From: JAYUHK01 sp043767025
GTDB lineage: Bacteria; Bacteroidota; Bacteroidia; Chitinophagales; Saprospiraceae
Assembly (NCBI GenBank): GCA_043767025.1
Contig: JAYUHK010000135.1
Location: 1-26,482 of the forward strand
Reading direction: 5' to 3'
DNA: 26,482 nucleotides
Part shown: one piece after another, positions 7,616 through 14,898 of the stretch
Layout: each line of letters opens with the position of its first letter
How positions within the stretch are numbered: position 1 is the stretch's first letter
Position numbers and translations under genes: made by a program
The notes under the pieces: model-generated
Database searches by the model: none
What the model was told of the DNA's origin: nothing
The model's input: only the letters and a program-made list of their open reading frames with translations

Positions 7616-7726
7616 TAAGTTCTTACACTTAAATATATGACATTTAATATTCGACATAAATCGTTGATTTTCAGTAGTTTATGATGACTTAAAATTAAAA
7701 ACTAAAAACTAAAAACTACTTACATT
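7616..7726 (-). repeat. Dispersed intergenic repeat R1, copy B
   Basis: Read on the minus strand, this matches copies A and D almost throughout. It has three TTTTTAG-type heptamers instead of two and a small deletion near its start. The outer stem CATAA/TTATG is kept while the inner stem has changed. It starts eight bases beyond the prfA stop, in the sense direction of prfA, and abuts repeat R2 on the other side. Confidence 0.8.
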
Positions 7727-7734
7727 CCTAATAA

Positions 7735-8808
7735 TTATTCTTCCTCCGCGCCCATTTTGGTAGTATTTTCGGCTACCAGCAGCGCGCCTATCATTTCCTC
7801 CAAATTGCCGGACACGATGCCTTGCAAATCCCAGTTTTTGTAGTCGCCTTCTAATCGGTGGTCGGTCACGCGGTTTTGTGGATAGTTGTAGGTGCGGATT
7901 TTGTCCGACCTATCGCCCGAGCCGACAAGCGACCTGCGGCTCGCCGCCATCTGCGAATCGTGTTTTTGTTTTTGCATATCATACACTCGCTGATAGAGCC
8001 GTTGCAAGGCAATTTCACGGTTTTGAATCTGCGATCTTCCTTCCGTACATTCCGAAACGACTCCCGTTGGAAGGTGCGTGAAGCGCACGCCAGACTCGGT
8101 TTTATTGACGTGCTGCCCACCCGCACCGCTCGACCGAAACGTATCTACACGCAAGTCCGCTTTGTTGATATTGACATCTTCCATCTCCAATTTTGGCATC
8201 ACCACCACCGTTGCCGCCGAAGTATGCACCCGTCCTTTCGATTCTGTTTCAGGAATCCGTTGCACCCGATGTGCGCCCGACTCGAATTTGAGTTTGCCGT
8301 ACACGTTTTCGCCCGTCACTTCCAGCTCTAATTTGCTGTATCCGCCCACCGTTCCTTCGGTCACGGATAAGAGTTCGGTTGTCCAACCTTGTCGGTCGAA
8401 ATAGCGGCTGTACATTCGGTAGAGGTCGCCTGCGAAAATGCTGGCTTCGTCGCCGCCCGTGCCAGAGCGAATTTCAAAAATCACGTCTTTTGCGTCTTCG
8501 GGATCTTTGGGGATAAGGAGCAATTTCACGCGTTCCTCCATCATTTCTTGTTGAGGGAGCAAGACGGAAAGCTCGTCTTTTGCCATGCGGCGCATTTCCT
8601 CATCATCGTCGTTGAGCATTTCGCGCGCGTTTTCGATGTTGCCCAAAAAATCTCTGTATTCGTGATACATGGCTGCGATGGGCTGCAACTCTTGGTAGGT
8701 TTTGTTGATTTTTGCAAAACGCTCCATGTCCGTCATCGTGTTGGGGTCGGCGAGTTGCTCTTCCAATCGGACGGATTGTTCAAAAATTGCTTGTAATTTA
8801 TCTAACAT
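7735..8808 (-). CDS. prfA: Peptide chain release factor 1
   Basis: RF1 reads UAA and UAG stop codons on the ribosome and triggers peptide release. The 357-residue length is normal. The catalytic GGQ is at 230-232 in SSGAGGQHVNKTESGVR. The codon-recognition tripeptide region reads RIPETESKGR, giving Pro186-Glu-Thr188, a PxT motif with Glu in the variable position. Other signatures are RSGTGGDEASIFAGDLYRMY and VHTSAATVVVMP. It follows the MtfA-like gene by 23 bases on the same strand, so they are likely co-transcribed. R1 copy B lies just after its stop and may help end the transcript. Confidence 0.97.
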   Translation of the reverse strand: MLDKLQAIFEQSVRLEEQLADPNTMTDMERFAKINKTYQELQPIAAMYHEYRDFLGNIENAREMLNDDDEEMRRMAKDELSVLLPQQEMMEERVKLLLIPKDPEDAKDVIFEIRSGTGGDEASIFAGDLYRMYSRYFDRQGWTTELLSVTEGTVGGYSKLELEVTGENVYGKLKFESGAHRVQRIPETESKGRVHTSAATVVVMPKLEMEDVNINKADLRVDTFRSSGAGGQHVNKTESGVRFTHLPTGVVSECTEGRSQIQNREIALQRLYQRVYDMQKQKHDSQMAASRRSLVGSGDRSDKIRTYNYPQNRVTDHRLEGDYKNWDLQGIVSGNLEEMIGALLVAENTTKMGAEEE

Positions 8809-8831
8809 ATTTTTTTATTGTGAATACGAAA

Positions 8832-9668
8832 TTATTTTTTGAGAAATGTATTTTCCTCAAATATTTTCCGATAAGCTGTCGCTTCGTTGGGCAGATATTC
8901 TAAAAATCGCTGCGAAAATAATACAAAAAAACCAATACTTACCGCTTGCCAATCGATTTCTGGTAAGCCGACTGCATCTTTGATTTGTTTTTCCGAAAAA
9001 CCGCTGATTTTTTCTAAATTTTCAGCTAAAAAGTCGCCCGTTTGGGGATATTCCAACGTCGAAAAGTTACTCACAAAAGCCTGCGCCAGCGCGTACATTC
9101 CCACATTAAAATGTTCCTCGAAGTGAAAAGTTCCTTGCATCAGCGGCTCTGCGGCGAGCAAAATTACGCCGTCCTCTTCAAAGATTTCCGCACTGTGAAA
9201 ATGGTTAGGAAACTGCGGCGACGGAAACAACTGCGGATAAAGTACTACTTTTTCGTACTTTTTCAACAATAAATCCTGTCGTCCAAACAGCATTTGAGCG
9301 GCGTTGGCAGCCACTATCAGCCGCAAATCTTCTGGCACAGGGTCGTCATCCTGCGTCATCGGCATAAAGTCGGTAGCGATAATGTAAAGCGCGCAACGCT
9401 GCCGAAAACGCAGTTTTTCCGACTCCTCTAAACCCTTATAAAAACCATGAAACCGCTCCAAGACGGCTCGGAGCGGCGCGTCCAAATCGGGCGGATTGCG
9501 AACATACCACTGCCAATTCACTTGCGGACTCAACGAAAAAACAGCAGCTATCGCCACTCCGCACACGATCATTCCGAAGGCATATTTTTCGTCCGCCTCA
9601 TAGGTGAGGTACAAAAAACCAAGAAAAAGCACCACCAACGGAGCGATAATCAGACGAGAAGGAGCCAT
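8832..9668 (-). CDS. MtfA-like membrane protein with degenerate zinc site
   Basis: This 278-residue protein has two N-terminal membrane segments (about 6-22 and 29-46). Its cytoplasmic domain resembles the MtfA (DUF980) zinc peptidase family: VLERFHGFYKGLEESEKLRFRQR, the ITANAAQ-like block IVAANAAQMLFG, KVVLYPQLFPSP, then the region that normally carries HExxH. Here that site reads NVGMYALAQAF (Tyr192-Ala-Leu-Ala-Gln196), so both histidines and the glutamate are missing. The later acidic ligand, usually in an ExFF motif, appears as SQRFLEYLP with Gln253. The three expected zinc ligands and the catalytic base are therefore all replaced, while the reading frame is intact. I infer a non-catalytic family member, perhaps a binding or regulatory protein. 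It precedes prfA by 23 bases and is divergent from the methyltransferase gene. Confidence 0.7.
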   Translation of the reverse strand: MAPSRLIIAPLVVLFLGFLYLTYEADEKYAFGMIVCGVAIAAVFSLSPQVNWQWYVRNPPDLDAPLRAVLERFHGFYKGLEESEKLRFRQRCALYIIATDFMPMTQDDDPVPEDLRLIVAANAAQMLFGRQDLLLKKYEKVVLYPQLFPSPQFPNHFHSAEIFEEDGVILLAAEPLMQGTFHFEEHFNVGMYALAQAFVSNFSTLEYPQTGDFLAENLEKISGFSEKQIKDAVGLPEIDWQAVSIGFFVLFSQRFLEYLPNEATAYRKIFEENTFLKK

Positions 9669-9731
9669 AAATATTTTGATATTTTTGAAGGATACGCCAA
9701 CATTCTACAACGAAAATTCGTATTTTGAAGT

Positions 9732-10370
9732 ATGGAAAATCCACTGATGGCGCAAATTTACGAATATTGTGAAGCACATACAAGCCCGCCCGACGCAATT
9801 CTGCAAGCTGTGGAGCGCGAAACACACCTCAAAACGCTCGCTGCCAATATGCTTTCTGGACATTTGCAGGGGCAATGGCTGACGATGGTGAGCCAAATAC
9901 TCCAGCCGCGTCGAATCCTCGAAATCGGTACTTTTACGGGCTATTCGGCGATTTGCCTCGCCAAAGGTTTGGTCGAAAATGGCTTGCTGCACACACTCGA
10001 ATCGGACGAAGAAAAACAAAATATTATTTTGAAAAATATCGAAAATGCTGCTTTTTTAGAAAAAATAAAGCTACATATCGGCGATGCAAAGTATATTATT
10101 CCGCAGTTGGAAGAAGTTTTTGACTTGGTTTTTATAGATGCCGACAAAGAAAATTACAGTTTGTACTACGATTTGGTTTTTGAGAAGCTGCGCTCTGGCG
10201 GCGTTATTGTGGCAGATAATGTGCTTTGGAAAGGCAAAGTGCTGATGTCACAAAAAGACAAAAAAACAAAATTATTAGACCAGTTTAACCAAAAAATTCA
10301 AGCTGACAATCGGGTAGAAAATTTATTATTGCCGCTGCGCGACGGCTTGATGGTGATACGAAAAAAGTAG
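9732..10370 (+). CDS. Class I SAM-dependent O-methyltransferase (CCoAOMT-like)
   Basis: This 212-residue cytoplasmic enzyme belongs to the Methyltransf_3 (caffeoyl-CoA/catechol O-methyltransferase) family. It should transfer a methyl group from SAM to a hydroxyl of an unknown small molecule, using a divalent metal. SAM motif I is LEIGTFTGYS (63-72), followed by the ribose-binding acid in LESDEEK (Glu90), GDAKYIIPQL, the metal-binding VFIDADKENY (133-142) and VIVADNVLWKGKV (158-170). The metal ligands Asp136, Asp162 and Asn163 are present. Length is standard. It is divergent from the MtfA-like gene (63-base gap) and convergent with gldB (30 bases). No pathway neighbour points to a substrate. 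Confidence 0.9.
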   Translation: MENPLMAQIYEYCEAHTSPPDAILQAVERETHLKTLAANMLSGHLQGQWLTMVSQILQPRRILEIGTFTGYSAICLAKGLVENGLLHTLESDEEKQNIILKNIENAAFLEKIKLHIGDAKYIIPQLEEVFDLVFIDADKENYSLYYDLVFEKLRSGGVIVADNVLWKGKVLMSQKDKKTKLLDQFNQKIQADNRVENLLLPLRDGLMVIRKK

Positions 10371-10400
10371 CCGCCGCCACCTAAAAACCAAGCATCGAAG

Positions 10401-11423
10401 CTATCTTTTGGGTTTGTATTTAGAGCGGTCTAAAATAACTTGGGCATTGTTGATAGCGAGCATTTGTTCGGGCGAAACACTCGGATTTTGCTGCATAAAG
10501 GCTTGAATAATTTGCAATCCAATCCAGTTAGCAGTCCGACCGGGAGCTTCGGCGGGCATTCCGGGAGCGTTGGGGCTTGGACTTACCAGCTTCCGAATTT
10601 CGTCCATTTTGACAGAATAGAGCAAATTTTGTGATAAAAATTGCGCCCAAATATTTTTTTCATTTTCCTCACACCACTTCACTTGCTGTTGCGTGTACTC
10701 CAATTTGATGCTGTCAGGCATGTTGGGAAGCAGTAAATCCTTGACATACAGCATTTTACCGTTTTGTATCATCACATCTAAAAGGCGATTTCCGGGCGGC
10801 AAGCCGACCAAATCGTTGGCAATGGCTTCTACCGCTTTCGATACCAAGTGCGGTTTGGTGAGTGTCCGCCGAATATAATTTGGAAAAATACCGTCGTAAG
10901 CAGGATAATTTTCGCCCAAGAAAAAATCCAAACCTATCGCCAACGTAGAATCTCCGTAAGTAAAAGCTCCCAAACCGTACTCCGAAACAAAGGTCACAAC
11001 TTGTGGCGTTGGTTTTTGAGGAAAATAATATTTGTAATACTTGAAAGCAGACGAAAAGTCACGCTCTAAATCAGCACCTTCTCCATACACGATTTGGCAA
11101 GTATCTAACAACTTTCGGATACTCGGAAACTTAACGAATCCTTCTAACACTTTTTCGGGTGCTAAATTTGGATTTTGCTCGTCCAACAAAATTTTAGAGA
11201 TAAAAATATCCATAAAACCTTTCGGATATTTTTCGCGGAGCATTTTCAGCCCCGCCGCCGCCTGATTTGTATCCATTGACAGCAGCTCTTTGTCGAATCG
11301 CTGCAATTTTATTTCTATTGGAATTTTGGAAACGTCGGGAATTTTCTTATCTTTGTCCGTAGAGCAAGCGACCGCCAAAACAATCACGACCGCACAAAGA
11401 CAAAATAATATTTTATTTTTCAT
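10401..11423 (-). CDS. gldB: Gliding motility lipoprotein GldB
   Basis: GldB is an outer-membrane or periplasmic-face lipoprotein needed for gliding in Flavobacterium; homologues are common across T9SS-bearing Bacteroidota, including non-gliders. The 340-residue protein has a lipoprotein signal ending VLAVAC, with Cys20 lipidated. Family blocks include IEIKLQRFDKELLSMD, FPSIRKLLDTCQIVYG, VVTFVSEYGLGAFTYGDSTLAIGLDFFLGENYPAYDG and the C-terminal ANWIGLQIIQAFMQQNPSVS. A longer open frame reaches 11546, but its extra 41 residues precede the signal peptide and overlap the divergent gene, so 11423 is chosen. The biochemical activity is unknown. The 105-base divergent gap to the barrel gene should hold both promoters, but none is clear by eye. 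Confidence 0.87.
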   Translation of the reverse strand: MKNKILFCLCAVVIVLAVACSTDKDKKIPDVSKIPIEIKLQRFDKELLSMDTNQAAAGLKMLREKYPKGFMDIFISKILLDEQNPNLAPEKVLEGFVKFPSIRKLLDTCQIVYGEGADLERDFSSAFKYYKYYFPQKPTPQVVTFVSEYGLGAFTYGDSTLAIGLDFFLGENYPAYDGIFPNYIRRTLTKPHLVSKAVEAIANDLVGLPPGNRLLDVMIQNGKMLYVKDLLLPNMPDSIKLEYTQQQVKWCEENEKNIWAQFLSQNLLYSVKMDEIRKLVSPSPNAPGMPAEAPGRTANWIGLQIIQAFMQQNPSVSPEQMLAINNAQVILDRSKYKPKR

Positions 11424-11528
11424 AAAAAAACACTTGATTTTAAAAATATTTAGCAAAAAATAAATGCGGAGTTTGTTCCAATTACATTTTCTACCACCTT
11501 TCTTTCTTAATCGCAAAACTATAAAAAC

Positions 11529-12332
11529 ATGAAGAAAATTGCACACATTTTGGGAATATTTATGATTTTTTCCCTTTCTAACCTACACGCCCAATCTTTG
11601 AACAACTTCCGATTCGGCTTCCAGCTCAGCCCGACATTTAGTAAAATAGGGACTTCGGACGCAAAAATCAACTCCAACGGCTCGAGTCTGGGCGTATTGG
11701 GCATCAAAATCGGCATGAAAGGCGAGTACAACCTCACTCCGGAAGGCAACTATGCCATCACGAGCGGCTTGGGACTGGCTTTCAGTCAAGGCGGAAAGTT
11801 GCTCCACGACGTGGGCGGCAACTTTTGGGCAGGCGCGGAACTTTCCGAAAGTAAATTCAACACTGGCGAAAAACCACTGCCCGACGGCGTGAACCTCAAA
11901 TACAATCTTCAATATTTTGAAATCCCGTTGGGACTAAAAATGCGCACAGGAGATTTCGGCTACCTCCGCTATTTTGCCGAAATACCCGTCTTTACGCTCG
12001 GCATATTGACGCAGGCGCGCGGAGCTATCGAAGGGACTGGCGTGGCGACCGAAAAAGAAAATATTCGTGGAGCAGTCAATCTTTTCAACCTCTCGTGGGG
12101 CTTTGGCGGCGGCATAGAGTACAGCGTGAGCGAAAAAACTGCGCTCGTAGCAGGTATTTATTACCAACAAGGCTTTTTGGACATTACCAAAAACAGCGGT
12201 GCTTACAAAGCCGTCAGAAACGCTGGCGCAGACAATATTTTGGGCAATGAAGACGACGGCTACGACAAAAAAGCCGAAAACTCAAAAGCAACTTTAGGCA
12301 GCATCGTCCTACATCTTGGCGTGCTTTTTTAG
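11529..12332 (+). CDS. Outer-membrane beta-barrel protein, PorT-like
   Basis: This 267-residue protein has a signal peptide (1-22, ending LHAQ). Alternating amphipathic strands with glycine- and aromatic-rich ends follow, such as FRFGFQLSPTFSKIG, YAITSGLGLAFSQGG, LQYFEIPLGLKMRTG, FNLSWGFGGGIEYSVSEKTALVAGIYYQQGF and the terminal strand ATLGSIVLHLGVLF ending in Phe. This is the small-barrel organisation of the PorT/outer_membrane_beta-barrel family. PorT itself is a T9SS assembly factor; membership in that orthologous group is not proven, because many Bacteroidota encode several such barrels. It is divergent from gldB. An extended loop near the C-terminus (AGADNILGNEDDGYDKKAENS) may be exposed outside the cell. 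Confidence 0.75.
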   Translation: MKKIAHILGIFMIFSLSNLHAQSLNNFRFGFQLSPTFSKIGTSDAKINSNGSSLGVLGIKIGMKGEYNLTPEGNYAITSGLGLAFSQGGKLLHDVGGNFWAGAELSESKFNTGEKPLPDGVNLKYNLQYFEIPLGLKMRTGDFGYLRYFAEIPVFTLGILTQARGAIEGTGVATEKENIRGAVNLFNLSWGFGGGIEYSVSEKTALVAGIYYQQGFLDITKNSGAYKAVRNAGADNILGNEDDGYDKKAENSKATLGSIVLHLGVLF

Positions 12333-12452
12333 AGGATTTTTAGGTTAAAAATTGCAAGAATTTTATAGCATAATATTTGATTAAAATATGCAAAATATCA
12401 AAATAAAATTGGTATAATTAGTAATATTTAATAATTTTAAAACATTTTTACA

Positions 12453-12614
12453 ATGAAAAATAATAAAATAGTAAAAATTAAACAAAAAAAAATCAAATTG
12501 GACAATGGTAAGACAGTCGTCGTAGATGTTCCTGCAAACCAAAATGGCAAAGACCCCTTCAAAGAAGCCGCTCGCCTTATGAGTAAAATCCCTAACCTTC
12601 AACCATGCGACTAA
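12453..12614 (+). CDS. Small antitoxin candidate (VapB-like)
   Basis: This 53-residue basic protein, starting MKNNKIVKIKQKKIKLDNGK, runs from 12453 to a stop at 12612-12614. It overlaps the PIN toxin start by 10 bases, the usual order and coupling of a toxin-antitoxin operon. The N-terminal half is lysine-rich with a short strand (KTVVVDVP) that could bind DNA. The C-terminal half (DPFKEAARLMSKIPNL) is a likely helix that would wrap the toxin. I cannot assign a named antitoxin family. The preceding 120 bases (12333-12452) are very AT-rich and contain TTGAT and ATCAA in inverted order (12377-12399 region), a possible autoregulatory operator. Confidence 0.65.
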   Translation: MKNNKIVKIKQKKIKLDNGKTVVVDVPANQNGKDPFKEAARLMSKIPNLQPCD

Positions 12615-13027
12615 TTTTAGCTGACACAGGTATAGTTAGTAGGCGATTGACTGAAAACCAAGCTATAATTGATGCTTTCGACTATATTGGTAAAGAGCGA
12701 ATTGTAATTAGTGCCATTACAAAAATAGAGTTGTTTAATTGGGTTAATGGTTACAAATCTCAATTAGGCGAAAAAGGGCATAGAACTTTGCTTGCCGAAA
12801 TAAATAAATTTCCATTGATTCAGATTGACAGAAAAGTGTCGTCTATTGCCGTAGATTTGTCAAAATATCACTTTACCAAAGTAGCTGATTTGTTGATTGC
12901 ATCAACAGCTCTACATCACGGAATTGAAATTTTTACAATCAATGCTAAAGATTTTAAAAATATAAAAGGCGTTGATTTATATATTCCACCGAATTATTCT
13001 GAAATAAAAATTAATATTATAAATTAA
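12605..13027 (+). CDS. PIN-domain ribonuclease toxin (VapC-like)
   Basis: This 140-residue protein has the PIN fold, a metal-dependent RNase used as the toxin of VapBC systems (targets usually tRNA or rRNA). Acidic residues are in place: Asp7 in LILADTGIVSRRL, Glu42 in SAITKIELFNW, Asp95 in VADLLIASTAL and Asp116 in TINAKDFKNI. The usual DTN/DTS after the first Asp is DTG here. Length is typical (about 130-140). It follows the 53-residue antitoxin with a 10-base overlap. The pair is visibly more AT-rich than its neighbours, which suggests acquisition by horizontal transfer, although no integrase or repeat flanks it. Confidence 0.85.
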   Translation: MRLILADTGIVSRRLTENQAIIDAFDYIGKERIVISAITKIELFNWVNGYKSQLGEKGHRTLLAEINKFPLIQIDRKVSSIAVDLSKYHFTKVADLLIASTALHHGIEIFTINAKDFKNIKGVDLYIPPNYSEIKINIIN

Positions 13028-13096
13028 TAGAGGCTATTTTTTCCAAAAAAGCAAAATATAGAAAAAATCTTCTAACTTCTAACTTTCAGACCACTT

Positions 13097-13963
13097 ATGA
13101 CGGGCATTGACGTGCAAGAATTGAATAATTTTATTGACCTCGCTATTTATGAAGATGTGCGCGACGGCGACCACACTTCGCTGGCTTGCATACCGTCCGA
13201 CGCTCGAAGTCGTGCCAAACTGTTGGTGAAAGAGCAGGGAGTGTTGGCGGGAGTCGAGTTGGCAGAACATATTTTCCGCCGCATGGACGGCAATGTGCTG
13301 TTTGAAAAAAAAATAAGCGACGGCGCGCCGATAAATTTTGGAGATATTGCTTTCGAGGTAGAATGTGACAGCCAAACGCTGCTCAAAGCCGAGCGATTGG
13401 TACTCAATCTCATGCAGCGCATGGGCGGTATCGCGACCTTGAGCCGACAATATCAGCAAGCTGTGGCGGACTTGCCTGTGACTATCTTGGACACTCGAAA
13501 AACCACGCCGTTGCTGCGTTTTTTAGAAAAATGGGCGGTCAAAATAGGCGGTTGCTCCAACTACCGCTATGGACTTTACGACCGAATTATGCTCAAAGAC
13601 AACCACATTGACGCGTGTGGAACTATCACCAAAGCGGTCGAAAAAGTGACGATTTATAAGCAAGCGAAAAGTCTGCAACATCTGCCCGTCACGGTAGAAG
13701 TTAGGAATCTGGCGGAGCTTCGCGAAACAATATCGGTAGGCACAGGCGGCAAAGTGAACCGCATTATGCTCGATAATTTTGAACTTTCGATGATGCACGA
13801 AGCCGTAAAAATCATTGACAAAGCCTTTGAAACAGAAGCGTCGGGCGGTGTAAATCTTCAAACACTCCGCAATATTGCGCTTACTGGCGTTGATTTTATT
13901 TCCGTCGGCGCACTCACACATTCCGCACGCAGCATGGATTTGAGCCTAAAAATAATAAAATAA
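13097..13963 (+). CDS. nadC: Nicotinate-nucleotide pyrophosphorylase (quinolinate phosphoribosyltransferase)
   Basis: NadC converts quinolinate and PRPP to nicotinate mononucleotide, CO2 and pyrophosphate in de novo NAD synthesis. The 288-residue length is normal. The N-terminal domain shows YEDVRDGDHTS (18-28) and the quinolinate-site ERLVLNLMQRMGGIATLS (99-116). The barrel shows LDTRKTTPLLRFLEKWAVKIGG (131-152), LKDNHI (166-171), Glu201, MLDN (224-227) and ISVGALTHSA (268-277). At the usual GGxxNHR site it reads GGCSNYR, so a histidine that helps form the active site in characterised enzymes is Tyr156 here. No nadA or nadB is in the window. It converges with the glycosylase gene with only eight bases between stops. 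A heptamer repeat, CTTCTAACTTCTAA, lies just upstream. Confidence 0.95.
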   Translation: MTGIDVQELNNFIDLAIYEDVRDGDHTSLACIPSDARSRAKLLVKEQGVLAGVELAEHIFRRMDGNVLFEKKISDGAPINFGDIAFEVECDSQTLLKAERLVLNLMQRMGGIATLSRQYQQAVADLPVTILDTRKTTPLLRFLEKWAVKIGGCSNYRYGLYDRIMLKDNHIDACGTITKAVEKVTIYKQAKSLQHLPVTVEVRNLAELRETISVGTGGKVNRIMLDNFELSMMHEAVKIIDKAFETEASGGVNLQTLRNIALTGVDFISVGALTHSARSMDLSLKIIK

Positions 13964-13971
13964 AGTCGAGC

Positions 13972-14583
13972 TTATTTGCTGTCTTTCCAACGCCACAGGT
14001 AGCGGCAGGCGACAGAGCGGTAGGGCTGCCAAGCAAGCGCAATCTCTTCCATGCGGATTTTGAGTGCTTTGCCCGTTTCGGTGAGTCCATAAGCCTTCGA
14101 GATGCCTTGCTGAATCCCCAAATCGTCCGTCGGAAAAACGTCCTCTCGCCCGAGCGTGAACATCAATATCATCTGGGTAGTCCATTTTCCAACGCCTTTT
14201 ATTTGAGTCAGTTGGCGGATAATTTCGTCGTCGGCTGTGTCGCTCCAGTCTTTATTTTCCCAATTATTTTCTTTAAAAAACGCTGCAACATTCTGGATAT
14301 AACCCGCTTTTTGAAACGATAATCCTACCGCCCGCAAATCTTCTGCCGACATCGCAAGCACCCGCTCGGGAAGCGGCTTTTTATCTTCAAATAAATCCAA
14401 AAAACGATTGAAAATAGTATTCGCAGCCTTCACCGAAAGCTGTTGCGACACGATAGCATCTAACAATTCTTCATACAAATTCCTATCGCGAGGCGACTCT
14501 TGGAGCGCAGTAGTTTCGATAATTTTTCGTAAAATATCGTCTTTCATCAAGTGTTGCAACGCAACAATATTGGTGCTATTCAT
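13972..14583 (-). CDS. DNA-3-methyladenine glycosylase II (AlkA-type, HhH-GPD)
   Basis: This 203-residue base-excision-repair enzyme removes alkylated purines from DNA. It has the HhH-GPD fold: EELLDAIVSQQLSVKAANTIFNRF (38-61), then the helix-hairpin-helix LTQIKGVGKWTTQMILMF (125-142), and the catalytic aspartate in VFPTDDLGIQQG (Asp154, second Asp of the pair). It ends with ALAWQPYRSVACRYLWRWKD, the tail typical of bacterial AlkA-like enzymes. It lacks the N-terminal domain of E. coli AlkA, as is usual for the short bacterial form, so AlkA is a family label and not a claim of orthology. It is convergent with nadC. A TATTTTTG -7 box lies 14 bases upstream on the minus strand. Confidence 0.9.
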   Translation of the reverse strand: MNSTNIVALQHLMKDDILRKIIETTALQESPRDRNLYEELLDAIVSQQLSVKAANTIFNRFLDLFEDKKPLPERVLAMSAEDLRAVGLSFQKAGYIQNVAAFFKENNWENKDWSDTADDEIIRQLTQIKGVGKWTTQMILMFTLGREDVFPTDDLGIQQGISKAYGLTETGKALKIRMEEIALAWQPYRSVACRYLWRWKDSK

Positions 14584-14597
14584 CGTAATTATTTTCG

Positions 14598-14605
14598 CAA
14601 AAATA
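14598..14605 (-). promoter_or_regulatory. Candidate -7 box for the glycosylase gene
   Basis: Read on the minus strand this is TATTTTTG, fitting TAnnTTTG, 14 bases before the ATG at 14583. No TTG is seen 19-21 bases further upstream, so only half of the promoter is recognisable. Confidence 0.4.
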
Positions 14606-14652
14606 CATTTTTATCACCGCTTTTTTTGTAAAGCATTTTAATTCGGAGCGCG

Positions 14653-14766
14653 TCTAAAATAAAGCACTCATTTTTATGTTAAATTAAAACCAATAACGGT
14701 GCTATTCTCTCGTTTCAATGCCTTGCGATGCACCTCAAAAACGCTTTGTTATCGACTGAATTTATT
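14653..14766 (-). repeat. Dispersed intergenic repeat R2, copy b
   Basis: The reverse complement aligns end to end with 7501-7615: it begins AATAAATTCAGTCGATAACA, has TTTTTGAGG and ATTGGTT in the middle, and ends TTTATTTTAGA. The two copies are in inverted orientation about 7 kb apart. It occupies most of the 315-base gap between the glycosylase gene and the E2 gene; the remainder holds the promoters of both genes. Confidence 0.75.
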
Positions 14767-14836
14767 GGAAAGATTGGAAAACCTTATTTTTCTTCATTCC
14801 TCAAAAAATACCTCCCAAAAATTATTCTAAAATGCG

Positions 14837-14844
14837 TACCTTTG
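14837..14844 (+). promoter_or_regulatory. Bacteroidota -7 box (TACCTTTG) for the E2 gene
   Basis: TACCTTTG matches TAnnTTTG and is followed by CAG, as often seen at such promoters. It lies 54 bases before the ATG at 14899, giving a leader of about 50 bases. No clear TTG lies at the -33 position. Confidence 0.5.
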
Positions 14845-14898
14845 CAGTGCCGAACACAAATTTTATCAAATAGAAAAAAAATTTAAGCTACACTAAAT

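Noticed and set aside
11424..11546. N-terminal extension of GldB
   Set aside because: The extra 41 residues precede a clean lipoprotein signal peptide and overlap the divergent barrel gene start.
13068..13085. CTTCTAA tandem heptamers upstream of nadC as an extra R1 copy
   Set aside because: They share only the heptamer style; none of the R1 core or stem-loop is present.
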